Source: Cloacibacterium normanense
Lineage (GTDB): Bacteria; Bacteroidota; Bacteroidia; Flavobacteriales; Weeksellaceae
Length of the DNA stretch: 64,000 nucleotides
Direction: 5' to 3'
Assembly (NCBI RefSeq): GCF_002943105.1
Contig: NZ_PTPZ01000006.1
Coordinates: 1 to 64,000 of the forward strand
The notes beneath the pieces were generated by a model. The model saw only the letters and a list, made by a program, of their open reading frames with translations. It searched no databases and was not told the DNA's origin. Shown one piece after another: positions 38,801 to 46,761 of the stretch (the first letter of the stretch is position 1; each line of letters begins with the position of its first letter). The position numbers and the translations under genes were made by a program.

Positions 38801-40968
38801 AAGCTATGGAAAGAGGAAATGCTAAAAGACCAATCATTATTGTGCCCAATGATAGTATATTGAAACAATGGGTGGAAACGATTTTTGAAACAATTCCGAA
38901 TGCAAAAGTGAATGTTCTTGGCAATCTTGGTAAGGATTACGACCTGTCAAAATTTCATAATAATGACGGGGAAATTACCATTGTTACTTACGAAGGGTTT
39001 AATAATATTGGCTTTTCAGAAAATATTACTCAAAATCTTGCTTCAAAGTTTTCCTATATTTCTGAAAACGAATTAAAAAGTCTAAATTCCATTAGTGAAA
39101 GAGATTTTCAAAAGGAACTTGAAAAAGTGAAAGAAACAGAGGGAAAAATGAAGCGTGGGAAAATCTATGATTGGGAAGATTTCGGTTTTGATCATCTCAC
39201 TTATGATGAAGTTCACAACGCAAATCATATTGTTGGAAAAGTTAAAATCGAAGACCGCAGATTTGCATCAGACTTCAGAAGCCAAAATCAACAAACTTCA
39301 AAATTGGGAATCAATACTTGGATGGCTGCACAATACATTCAAGATAAAAACGATGGCAGAAATGTTACTCTTCTTTCAGCAACGCCTTTTACCAATAAAC
39401 CTTTAGAATATTACTCAATCCTTTCATTAATTGCCAATAAACGTTTGGAAGAATCGGGATATTTCAATGTGAATACTTTCTTTGAAACCTTTATGGAGGC
39501 AGACAATGATATGGAGATTGATGCAAAAGGTGATGTGAAATTTAAAGCCAATGTCCGAAGGTTTAAGAATAATTCTTTGTTTCAACAACTTCTATCTGAA
39601 TTTATTGACATTAAAGGAGAAGAAGACAATCCAGAATTAAAACGCCCCAATAAAATCAATAAAGAATATAAAATTGAACAAAATGACTTAACGAAAGAGC
39701 AATACGAAATACTCAATGAAAGTTTTAATGAAACTCAGAAAGGAGCAATTCTTACCCATATTCTTAATGCACGACTAATTGCTATTTCTCCATATCTATC
39801 ACCTTGTTATGATGGTCAAAATCCTTCCTTAAAAGAGTTTGTTGAAAATTCTCCGAAACTGAAGCAAATGATGGATTTAATCCAACAGAACAAAAAAGAC
39901 ATTCCTGAATCTGGACAAATTATTTATTCTGAATTGGCAGTAGCGGAATTTCCAAAACTCAAAGAATATCTTATTCAAGAAATTGGTTACAAACCAGAAG
40001 AAATCGGAATTATCACAGGAGCAACAAATAAAAATCAAAGAATAGCGATTCAAAATGACTTTAACGATGGAAAAATAAAAATAGTTATTGGAAGTGAGGC
40101 TATTCAGGAAGGGATGAATCTTCAGGAAAATACGACGGATATTTATATGCTTTCATTACCTTACAATTTCACATCATTACGACAAGTGGAGGGGCGAGCG
40201 TGGCGACAAGGAAATAAAAATGAAAATGTGCGGATCAATTTTATGCTTACTAACGATAGTATTGATGTTTTTATGCTTCAAAAGTTACAATCAAAACAAG
40301 CAAGATATTTAGAAGCCATGAAGAAAGGAGCCGATGTTTTGGATGTTTCTGATATCAGTACTCAAGAATTAAAAACCGCAATTATCACTAATCCTGAAAC
40401 TAGAGCGAATATTGAAATTGAATTAATGAAAAAGAGAATCGAAAATGAGAAAAATAAGCATCTCGCCGACATTGCTTTTGTTTTGAGAAAGCATCAAGAT
40501 TTTTTAAAAGTACAAGAAGATGTTACCAAAGCTCAGAATAATTATAATAGGATCCTTGGCTATTCAAAAGAAGAAGGTGATAATGCTGAATATTGGAAAA
40601 ACCAGTTACCGTTTTATCAAAAGACAATAAATTTAGCTAAAGAAAAAGTAAAAGAGGAAGTTGAGCATTTATTGCAAAAAGGAATCAATGTTACTGAAAT
40701 TGAAAACAAGAAATTAGTAACCGAAAATAAAATTGAAGAATTGGATAAGAAGTTGCAGGATTTGTCCAATTTAAGAGAGGATTTGCTTTCTAAATACAGA
40801 TTTGAAAAGGAGGAGCAATTAAAAAATAGAGAGAGTGAGGACTATGTAGGAGAGAGAAAGGCAGAAAACTCTGAATTATTTAATGCTTCACAATTAGGAA
40901 TGATTGAAAAACAAAGCAATGCAATTTCTTTTGAAGATAAACAAAAATCTAATGTAATGAGAAGGTAA
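35815..40968 (+). CDS. DNA methylase-helicase fusion, anti-restriction (DarB)-like
   Basis: A GTG start gives 1717 residues. Residues 1-120 look Toprim-like (KIFLCLEGDRTGN). A low-complexity linker includes alternating R-E residues (about 209-218). The N6-adenine methyltransferase has SAM motif LEPSVGTGNF (about 360-369) and catalytic NPPY (433-436). An SF2 helicase follows: GFGKT (983-987), DEVH (1131-1134), LLSATPFTNKP, and VEGRAWRQG near 1455-1466. The C-terminus is coiled coil. Such fusions occur in phages and conjugative elements, and the phage P1 DarB protein protects incoming DNA from restriction. By analogy this would guard the transferred DNA, but replication or defence roles are possible. 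All motifs look intact. Confidence 0.8.
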   Translation: MSDKELLNPFFEDITVEQGTKNELIVFKNHKDKESFLELLKLNNQSNNRTLVTLNADEYSKRFINRFQNYEGKIFLCLEGDRTGNMHTLNILTEFKNKNIKDIRTLYGISENANLNLEEYLKNKLQSNDINVTLVEPKKTLNERDYNKSKGIPNTQHLGSESIGRDIGKLSKNSQSEQIGNHPSGQRLGSNDARNGLADTIWKHLVGYRERERERERGYDGGPQQNDDEKNERRENSLGGIISRRTVSHRTEKTLSPNSTNNEELDLLISKYKGQKLTNEQVAEVVSVACFVSNNQKVFLKENLKITEDLKEICNQFKSGGTTKEGRGILDEYYTDDKIVNTVRNLIRDQIINQKEISVLEPSVGTGNFLYATKDLALKSIITAFEINETTAKIAKILHPEADINLRSFETEFIDEKGIKKEEYLLYDLVIGNPPYGEHRGLYKGLGEESKISKYEDYFVKRSLDSLRADGILAMVLPSGWLNRQKDLQNANIVEGFRLPNGAFAGTQIGTDIIILKKSIHKISTDISNYFEVNPSRILGEIREKTNRFGRLENYVHGSLEEALSKIQNFKNKKETARIGNLFEDLFLENTEQKIDEKFETKIETKTENEKQSIEKEFDLAQVKIETVLSQLNNIKFKSPTIVSEIRKYERFLEDLIAKPTLFSEENLKEIIEKSDRIISIHNNKKENEYKIQTKPELKKGILKYQFSKRDEIVNTSLQNSSDITKEQIEAFRDTSYEGTLNNHEKHSRFANYIDGKWVHDFYYAEGNIYKKLEQLEKDFSVKNANGEMINQYVKQKSLLESVLPKTKSLDEIFISPNHEFVHKFDLGIIDKDRWNPNTRQMESITENYNLAEKFKDFVGTLSSEAFAGSSAWEVRSFVNNETVTGSDKERNALVRERRKAAANDLFYKFVREELNDDIRNRFVKEFNRNYNNIHVPDYSKFPLFSKIHQNFKGKELKLTEVQKAGIGRQTTKGVGLLAHEVGFGKTLSGILSMHEAMERGNAKRPIIIVPNDSILKQWVETIFETIPNAKVNVLGNLGKDYDLSKFHNNDGEITIVTYEGFNNIGFSENITQNLASKFSYISENELKSLNSISERDFQKELEKVKETEGKMKRGKIYDWEDFGFDHLTYDEVHNANHIVGKVKIEDRRFASDFRSQNQQTSKLGINTWMAAQYIQDKNDGRNVTLLSATPFTNKPLEYYSILSLIANKRLEESGYFNVNTFFETFMEADNDMEIDAKGDVKFKANVRRFKNNSLFQQLLSEFIDIKGEEDNPELKRPNKINKEYKIEQNDLTKEQYEILNESFNETQKGAILTHILNARLIAISPYLSPCYDGQNPSLKEFVENSPKLKQMMDLIQQNKKDIPESGQIIYSELAVAEFPKLKEYLIQEIGYKPEEIGIITGATNKNQRIAIQNDFNDGKIKIVIGSEAIQEGMNLQENTTDIYMLSLPYNFTSLRQVEGRAWRQGNKNENVRINFMLTNDSIDVFMLQKLQSKQARYLEAMKKGADVLDVSDISTQELKTAIITNPETRANIEIELMKKRIENEKNKHLADIAFVLRKHQDFLKVQEDVTKAQNNYNRILGYSKEEGDNAEYWKNQLPFYQKTINLAKEKVKEEVEHLLQKGINVTEIENKKLVTENKIEELDKKLQDLSNLREDLLSKYRFEKEEQLKNRESEDYVGERKAENSELFNASQLGMIEKQSNAISFEDKQKSNVMRR
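36439..36470 (+). repeat. In-frame GARAAM microsatellite encoding R-E repeats
   Basis: AGAGAACGAGAACGAGAAAG continues into AGAAAGAGG: a hexanucleotide-like repeat in the linker between the Toprim-like and methylase parts. In the gene frame it encodes alternating arginine and glutamate; in other frames it lacks stops, which explains the long spurious frames here. Confidence 0.7.
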
Positions 40969-41131
40969 TTATTTATATTTCTCTAAAGAAATTAGTAATA
41001 CTGAAATTATAGATTGTATCATTATTTATCCTACTCTTAATAAAGATATTGAGCTAAAATTTTCTGAAATAAAATCTTATCAGAATATCTATAAAATGGG
41101 TATTTGTTTACCAATAAAAAACAGCGTTTAA
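40964..41131 (+). pseudogene. Orphan 3' coding fragment, possibly McrC-like nuclease
   Basis: A 55-codon open stretch in the +1 frame relative to the methylase-helicase end, with no start codon of its own. It encodes a plausible protein C-terminus: LYFSKEISNTEIIDCIIIYP, then a lysine- and isoleucine-rich tail. The IIIYP followed by KFSEIKSYQNIYKMGICLPI looks like the C-terminal strand-rich part of McrC-type restriction subunits, but the match is weak. It sits at the junction between conjugation genes and defence cargo, suggesting a deletion or insertion cut off the rest. Confidence 0.4.
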
Positions 41132-41132
41132 T

Positions 41133-44100
41133 TTAAATGCAATAATTAGCAAGCTCTATAAATCTACAAAATGGGTTTGCTAATTTAATTTGTTCGGGTG
41201 ATTTACAATCAGGTTCAAATATCCTTGGATTTCCTACTATAATAAACATTGCCTTAGCTCTTGAAACAGCTACATTCAACCTATTCGGACTATATAAAAA
41301 TTCCATTCCTCGCGGAGCATCTTCAGGTGATGAGCTTGCTATACTATAAATAACTACGGGTGCTTCTTGTCCTTGGAATTTATCTACAGTACCCATCTGA
41401 ATATGTGGTAATCGCTTTTGCATTTCAAAAACATTACTGTTGTAAGGTGTGATTATTTTTATATCACTAGCAACTAAAACTTTTTTTTTGTTTTTTTCAT
41501 CATACCAAAAAACATCACCCTTTGTAAGTTCTTGAACAATTTTTTCAATTGCATTAATTTCTTCTAATGACATATTGCTATTACCTTCATGGGCAACTGA
41601 TTTATAAAATAACCCAGAACCAATAAATTGTGTATTTCCTTCAATCCTTTGATTTTCTCTTCCTTTCTCTGAATGTAATCTCGATTCATAAAACATTTCA
41701 GAATCAAATAAACAAATATTAGGATGCATTCTCCAGGTACTAGATAAAAATATTCCCTTATCAATAGGGATGGTTTTCTTCCCCTCTAACAAATGTTCCA
41801 AAGCAGATACTTCAGTCCCTTCAGGATGAACACCTTTAATAGGTTGTTTCAATTGTTGATGATCACCAAGTAAAATAACATTTTTACTTGCATGTGAAAC
41901 TACTAGAGTGTCAATCAAAGCAAATTGACCTGCTTCATCTATAAATAAATAATCTAAAGTATCTTTCAACTTTTCACTACACCACATAAAACTAGTTCCA
42001 GCTACTATATGGTAATTTTGAAGATTAGCTACAATTGTATCTACGTTTTTGGCAATATCCCATGGATAATCTCCTTCATCTGTTGAAGAACCTTTATAAA
42101 TTATCTTCAAATCAAAGGTTTCTTTGTCTGCTAGATGTTTTATTTTTTCAAGTAAATTGATAATTACTTTATGGCTAAGTGCTGTAATTCCAATACGTTT
42201 GCCTTTCTTAATCAAATCAAAAATCATATGACTTCCAGTATAGCTTTTTCCTGCTCCTGGTGGTCCTTGTATTGGTAAGTAACTAGAATCTAATTTAGTA
42301 GCCCAATCAATACTCTTTTCCAATAAAATGTCTGTATCAATTAGTGGTTGTGTAAGTTGAGGCAACTTATTTAATAATAAATCTCTTGTAACTTTGTAGC
42401 TAGGTAATTCATTTTCAAAACCATTAGCAACAATCCATTCGGCAAAACGAATTAAATTTTCCTCTTTATCTTTGGTACTGAACTGCTCAAACTTGATTAT
42501 GGTAAATGGATGGTTATCTTTGATGCTTGGTCCTTTCTTAAGCTTAAGAATTCCATTTAATTCATCAATTTCATTAATTTCTCCTGCATTTCCTCCATTC
42601 TCATTCTTTATTTGATTTCCCGGTTTTAGTTCACTTTCTTGACTAGGAAATCTATAAGTATCGACAAAACTTCTCTTGACAGGAACGCTTTCACCTGTAA
42701 ATTGTAAGTAAGTTATAGCGGTTTTTTCATCTAATAACTCATCAGGTTCTAATTCCATAATTCTGTAATACTCCCACCAAAATGATTTTTGTTCTCTTCT
42801 ATACCAATCCAACATATTAGCCAAAATAAATCTTGCTTGTTGTTCTTTGGTTCGTTCAGTTACATCGAGTGGAATTTCATGCATCAAAGCCTCATAAATA
42901 GGCGTGATGCGTTCCAAATGAGCAGTAACATGTTCAGGTTCTTCAATATCATTTGATATTGGCCTTGGTATATCACTTCCCTTTGATATCAATAATGCTC
43001 TTTCTTTTTCTAACCATTGATGCAAATGCAATGTAGAAAAGCAATCATCTTGATTATAAAGCTGAATAGCTTGTTTCATCTCTTCTGTAATCAATTCAAA
43101 TTTTTTACTTTCCAATAAAAATTCAAAATCAGCTTTAAATTTAGATAGAGTTCTTAATTCCATTTCTCTTACGAATCCATGATACTTTTCTAAATCTTTT
43201 AATGAATATCTTTCAACTCCAGCTCTAATGGATTGTTTTAAAATTCTATGTAAATCAATAAAACAATTGGTTCGTAATAAAATATCAATTTCATTTTCCT
43301 TTGTAGCATATTTACCCATCATTCGTTTCAAGGCTATAGTTTCATAAGGAGCAAAATGATAAACATGTAAACCTGAATATTCACTTTTTTTATCAAAAAC
43401 AAAATCAATAAACTGCTCCAGTGCTATTTTTTCTTCTTCCATATTGGAAACCCAAATGCAATGATATTTTCCTTGAAATACCCAGCCAAATAAATACTCT
43501 AGTCCTGATGGTTCCACTAATGGGTCACCTTCAAAATCTAAATAAATATCTCCATCAGTTGGTTCAGCTAAATTGTAAAATCCAGTAGTTTCCTTTAATT
43601 CTATAACTTCATAAATTGGTTTTTGTAAACTTCTAGTTTCATTTTGAATCCTAGCTTGTTCTCTTAATTTTGTAAATGTTTCTTTTGAACCTTTATTTGG
43701 TTTAAAAGGAATAGGTAATGGCATTTCTGACATAGCTTGTAATGTAGTCACTCCATGAAGTTTTACCTCTTTAATCTGAGAAGTACCCATTCCTGCAATG
43801 AAACTCAAATGGTCATCTTTTCTTCTAATGCTATTACAATATTCCCACCAATTACAAATATCACAATGAGAACAAGGTTCTGGATAAGTTTCCACTGGTG
43901 TTGCAATAGCAGTTTCTAATCGTTTTTTAATTAACCGTAAATAAGAAATGTAATCATTTACACGATATACAATTTCACTTTCAGGTGTTCTCACACGCAT
44001 ATTTTCAGGCAGAACTCCTTGAATTTCTTCTATCATTTCAGAATAAAGAGCAATTTGTAATATGGTTCCTGCTCTTGTTTCTGTTGAAAGTTTTGTATCA

Positions 44101-44489
44101 ATTACTTCATAAGACCAATCACCTAAATTACTAGATTTATTTACTTTTACTAGAAAATCAGCCCATCCTTGCCATTTTTCATTACTTAATCTTGCTTGGT
44201 AGATGTAATCAGCTCCTTGATGCATAGCTTCAATAGTCTTTTGCCTAGCATTTTCTACTTCTTGATCTATTTTGACAATTGAGAAACCTTTAGATTCTAA
44301 TTCATTTAAAAAAGAATTTTCAAAATCAATTCCTCTTTCTCTTAAAACATCTAAAACTTTATTATTACTAATTGGCTTTTCCTTTAAACCTTCAACAACA
44401 TCATAATTAAGATTAGTTAAGTGCTTACAATGAATATGATTAGATAAATCAGAAGCAGAAAAAATGATTTGAATATGTGCTTTTCTCAC
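41133..44489 (-). CDS. RecB-like nuclease / SF1 helicase fusion (TM0106-type)
   Basis: An 1118-residue protein. Residues 1-200 form a RecB-like PD-(D/E)XK nuclease (GWADFLVKV, YEVIDTKLS, LQIALYS). Four cysteines (CSHCDICNWWEYC, about 205-217) may bind an Fe-S cluster. Residues about 310-500 form an RNase H-like exonuclease (DIYLDFEGDP). The C-terminal SF1 helicase has GPPGAGKS (742-749), LFIDEAGQ, GDHQQLKQP and VDKFQGQE plus AVSRAK. The architecture matches TM0106 and Dna2-like proteins for DNA repair or defence. It stands alone on the minus strand beside toxin-antitoxin genes, which favours a defence role. All three modules look intact. Confidence 0.85.
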   Translation of the reverse strand: MRKAHIQIIFSASDLSNHIHCKHLTNLNYDVVEGLKEKPISNNKVLDVLRERGIDFENSFLNELESKGFSIVKIDQEVENARQKTIEAMHQGADYIYQARLSNEKWQGWADFLVKVNKSSNLGDWSYEVIDTKLSTETRAGTILQIALYSEMIEEIQGVLPENMRVRTPESEIVYRVNDYISYLRLIKKRLETAIATPVETYPEPCSHCDICNWWEYCNSIRRKDDHLSFIAGMGTSQIKEVKLHGVTTLQAMSEMPLPIPFKPNKGSKETFTKLREQARIQNETRSLQKPIYEVIELKETTGFYNLAEPTDGDIYLDFEGDPLVEPSGLEYLFGWVFQGKYHCIWVSNMEEEKIALEQFIDFVFDKKSEYSGLHVYHFAPYETIALKRMMGKYATKENEIDILLRTNCFIDLHRILKQSIRAGVERYSLKDLEKYHGFVREMELRTLSKFKADFEFLLESKKFELITEEMKQAIQLYNQDDCFSTLHLHQWLEKERALLISKGSDIPRPISNDIEEPEHVTAHLERITPIYEALMHEIPLDVTERTKEQQARFILANMLDWYRREQKSFWWEYYRIMELEPDELLDEKTAITYLQFTGESVPVKRSFVDTYRFPSQESELKPGNQIKNENGGNAGEINEIDELNGILKLKKGPSIKDNHPFTIIKFEQFSTKDKEENLIRFAEWIVANGFENELPSYKVTRDLLLNKLPQLTQPLIDTDILLEKSIDWATKLDSSYLPIQGPPGAGKSYTGSHMIFDLIKKGKRIGITALSHKVIINLLEKIKHLADKETFDLKIIYKGSSTDEGDYPWDIAKNVDTIVANLQNYHIVAGTSFMWCSEKLKDTLDYLFIDEAGQFALIDTLVVSHASKNVILLGDHQQLKQPIKGVHPEGTEVSALEHLLEGKKTIPIDKGIFLSSTWRMHPNICLFDSEMFYESRLHSEKGRENQRIEGNTQFIGSGLFYKSVAHEGNSNMSLEEINAIEKIVQELTKGDVFWYDEKNKKKVLVASDIKIITPYNSNVFEMQKRLPHIQMGTVDKFQGQEAPVVIYSIASSSPEDAPRGMEFLYSPNRLNVAVSRAKAMFIIVGNPRIFEPDCKSPEQIKLANPFCRFIELANYCI

Positions 44490-44550
44490 TGCAAAAAAGA
44501 TTAAATGATTAGAATAAACAAAAACTATAATTTTAAATTAAGTCATTTCT

Positions 44551-44558
44551 CAAATGTA
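44551..44558 (-). promoter_or_regulatory. -7 promoter element (TACATTTG) for the nuclease-helicase gene
   Basis: On the minus strand TACATTTG matches the Bacteroidota -7 consensus TAnnTTTG. It lies 61 bp upstream of the start. No TTTG at the ideal 19-base spacing was seen, so it is a candidate only. Confidence 0.4.
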
Positions 44559-44661
44559 AGAATTTAAAGCAAATAAAAGTAATTTGTTTTGAAAGTAAAT
44601 TGTTAAATTTTAAAATACCACGACACAAACTGTTAGCGAAAATTAAATAGAGTTTTGTGTG

Positions 44662-44692
44662 TTTGTACTCCTATTAATTTTTCGTACATTTG
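44662..44692 (+). promoter_or_regulatory. Bacteroidota promoter for hipBA
   Basis: TTTG (44662-44665), exactly 19 bases, then TACATTTG (44685-44692) is a full match to the Bacteroidota -33/-7 consensus. It is 51 bp upstream of the hipB ATG. Confidence 0.75.
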
Positions 44693-44697
44693 TAATA

Positions 44698-44715
44698 CAA
44701 TAATATTAATTATTG
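44698..44715 (+). promoter_or_regulatory. Candidate HipB operator
   Basis: Perfect inverted repeat CAATAAT-ATTA-ATTATTG placed where transcription should begin, just after the -7 element. HipB-type antitoxins bind palindromes overlapping their promoter, so this is the natural autoregulation site. Confidence 0.55.
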
Positions 44716-44743
44716 CAACATAATTTATTTAAATACCAGTATT

Positions 44744-45049
44744 ATGTTATTTATTTCTTCTTCAAAAGCGCAAAAAAAAATAGCTGAAAATGTACGTGAA
44801 AGAAGATTACAAATGGATCTTACACAAGAAGGTTTAGCGGAGAGATCAGGTGTGCCTTTGTCCACATTGAGGAAATTTGAACAAAAAGGAAATATTTCTT
44901 TAGAATCATTTTTAAAATTACTTTCTGTAATAGGCGGTTTAGAGGAAGTAATAAACGCTTTAAAGCCTAACATACCAAATTTTAAATCCATTGATGATGT
45001 TCTAAAAACAGAGGCAGAAATCATTAAAAAAAGGGGCAGAAAAAAATGA
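44744..45049 (+). CDS. hipB: HipB-like antitoxin (XRE-family HTH)
   Basis: A 101-residue protein with an XRE helix-turn-helix at residues 10-65 (RRLQMDLTQEGLAERSGVPL, then LRKFEQKG). The C-terminus ends in a basic KKRGRKK. HipB neutralises HipA and represses the operon. The stop overlaps the hipA ATG (ATGA at 45046), the usual coupling. The first residues MLFISSSK are atypical, so translation may begin slightly downstream, but this is the only upstream ATG that fits. Confidence 0.85.
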   Translation: MLFISSSKAQKKIAENVRERRLQMDLTQEGLAERSGVPLSTLRKFEQKGNISLESFLKLLSVIGGLEEVINALKPNIPNFKSIDDVLKTEAEIIKKRGRKK

Positions 45050-46275
45050 AAACAGCTATCAAAGAAATAAAAGTAGGATTAGATTTTGGCTCTGGAATTC
45101 AACCTGTTGGGAGATTGGCAATACGAAATGGTATTATCTATTTTGAGTACGACAATGATTTTTTGCAGACAGAATTAGAAATATCACCCATCAAACTTCC
45201 TTTGCAGCGAGGTGTGATAGGGCTTCCAAGAGATCCATTTGAAGGTTTAGCAGGCGTTTTCAATGATAGTTTGCCCGATGGTTGGGGGAGATTGCTTTTT
45301 GATCGTATGCTTCGTTACGAAGGTATTTTACCATCAGAAGTTACTCTCCTTGATCGTTTGGCTCACGTAGGTTTACATGGATTGGGCGCTTTGGTTTATG
45401 AGCCAGATGAAAGCCCAAATTTTGATGATGAAATAATTGATTTAGATGTATTAGCTTCACAAACAAAAGAAGTTTTAGAAGGAGGATCTGATGAAGTTAT
45501 TGCAGAACTTTTAGCATTGAATGGTTCTTCTGCGGGAGCAATGCCAAAAGCTTTAATTGGCGTAGATAAAGAAAGAAAAAACATCTCGTATGGAGCTCAT
45601 CATTTAAGCGATGGTTTTGAACCTTGGATGGTGAAATTCCCGAACTCACAAGATGGCAATGATTCTGGTGCGATTGAATATGTATATGCTTTAATGGCTA
45701 CAGAAGCAGGAATTGCAATGCCAAATGTTCATTTATTTTCTTCACAAAAAGGAAATGGTTACTTTGCAGTCAAACGTTTTGACAGAGAAGGAAATGAACG
45801 CCTTCATATGCATACCGTGAGCGGATTGATTCACAGTAATTTTAGATTTCCATCTCTTGATTATGAAGATTTATTGTCTTTGACAAGTTATTTAACCAAA
45901 GATATTCGAGAGGTGGAAAAAATGTTTCGATTAGCTGTTTTCAATGTCATGGCACATAATCAGGATGACCATGCAAAGAATTTTTCGTTTTTGATGAATG
46001 AATTGGGCGAATGGAAATTATCTCCAGCTTATGACCTTACCTTTTCAAACGGACCTGGTGGCGAACAAAGTACTATGGTATTGGGTGAGGGTAGAAATAT
46101 AACCCTACAACATCTTTTAAAATTAGGTACAGAAGCTCAACTTTCAAAAAATTTCATAGAGAGTGTTATTGATCAAACACGTTCTGCAATTGGTAAATGG
46201 ACGGATTTAGCTAAATATTATGGTGTTAGCGATTCAAATATCAATTTTATTAATCGTAGTATTTCAAAATGGTGA
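45046..46275 (+). CDS. hipA: HipA-like serine/threonine kinase toxin
   Basis: A 409-residue protein with a typical HipA layout: N-terminal couple_hipA region (FEGLAGVFNDSLPDGWGRLL), a Ser-rich activation/P-loop segment (NGSSAGAMPKAL), the catalytic motif HNQDDHAKN (D307, D308, H309), and metal-binding D330 in AYDLTFS. HipA kinases phosphorylate and inhibit a glutamyl-tRNA synthetase in E. coli and cause growth arrest; targets in other families differ. All key residues are present, so the toxin is probably active unless held by HipB. Confidence 0.88.
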   Translation: MKTAIKEIKVGLDFGSGIQPVGRLAIRNGIIYFEYDNDFLQTELEISPIKLPLQRGVIGLPRDPFEGLAGVFNDSLPDGWGRLLFDRMLRYEGILPSEVTLLDRLAHVGLHGLGALVYEPDESPNFDDEIIDLDVLASQTKEVLEGGSDEVIAELLALNGSSAGAMPKALIGVDKERKNISYGAHHLSDGFEPWMVKFPNSQDGNDSGAIEYVYALMATEAGIAMPNVHLFSSQKGNGYFAVKRFDREGNERLHMHTVSGLIHSNFRFPSLDYEDLLSLTSYLTKDIREVEKMFRLAVFNVMAHNQDDHAKNFSFLMNELGEWKLSPAYDLTFSNGPGGEQSTMVLGEGRNITLQHLLKLGTEAQLSKNFIESVIDQTRSAIGKWTDLAKYYGVSDSNINFINRSISKW

Positions 46276-46297
46276 AAATTTCAAAAAACCATTTTAT

Positions 46298-46370
46298 AAA
46301 TGTACCCTTTTGTACACCTCAATACACTTGAAAATGCCATCAATAAAAGAAAGTTAAGATTGTGTATTGG
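46298..46370. repeat. Flanking repeat, left copy
   Basis: Starts AAATGTACCCTTTTGTACAC and continues with a sequence clearly related to the copy at 49621-49695: AAAATGCC against AATATGCT, AATAAAAG against AATAAAGG, AGATTGTGTAT against AGATTCTGTAT. The TGTAC/GTACA core is itself palindromic. Here it is also the start of a 42-codon open stretch, so it may be a duplicated gene 5' end rather than a recombination site. Confidence 0.5.
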
Positions 46371-46751
46371 GGCACTTGGTTTATTTTCCAAATTGCAAGT
46401 GAAAGAACTTTTGGAATCTCTGGTTTAAGAGCAAGTAAATCTGAATTAGAAAGACATCATTTATTTCCAAAAGCTTGGTTGATGCGTAATGGAGTTACCG
46501 AACAAAGAAATTATAATCAAATTGCCAATTTTGCTTTAGTAAAATGGAATGATAATATTGTAATTAGCTATAAATAACCCAAAGTTTACTTGCCAATTTA
46601 TGCAAAAAGACTCGATGATAACGAATTAAAAAAGATGCGTTTTTGGTATGCTTTACCTGAGAATTGGCAAGAAATGAATTATCGTGATTTTCTTCCTGAA
46701 AGGAGAAAGTTAATTTCTAAAGTTGTTGAAGAGGCCTATAAAAAATTATAA
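46362..46751 (+). pseudogene. Decayed HNH (GmrSD/DUF262-like) gene with in-frame stop
   Basis: The frame encodes LERHHLFPKAWL, then NYNQIANFALVKW, matching the HNH/DUF1524-type C-terminal domain of GmrSD-like restriction enzymes. It hits TAA at 46575-46577 and then continues in the same frame for 58 more codons (KVYLPIYAKRLDDNE...WYALPENWQEM...YKKL) to a second stop at 46751. No start of a full-length gene is seen. The N-terminal DUF262 part is missing and an unrelated frame lies upstream, so at least one truncation and one nonsense change have occurred. Confidence 0.7.
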
Positions 46752-46761
46752 AACATCTAAG

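Noticed and set aside
46266-46295. Hairpin after hipA (AAAATGGT...ACCATTTT)
   Set aside because: Only 8-bp arms with AT-rich pairing and no clean T run; too weak to call a terminator.
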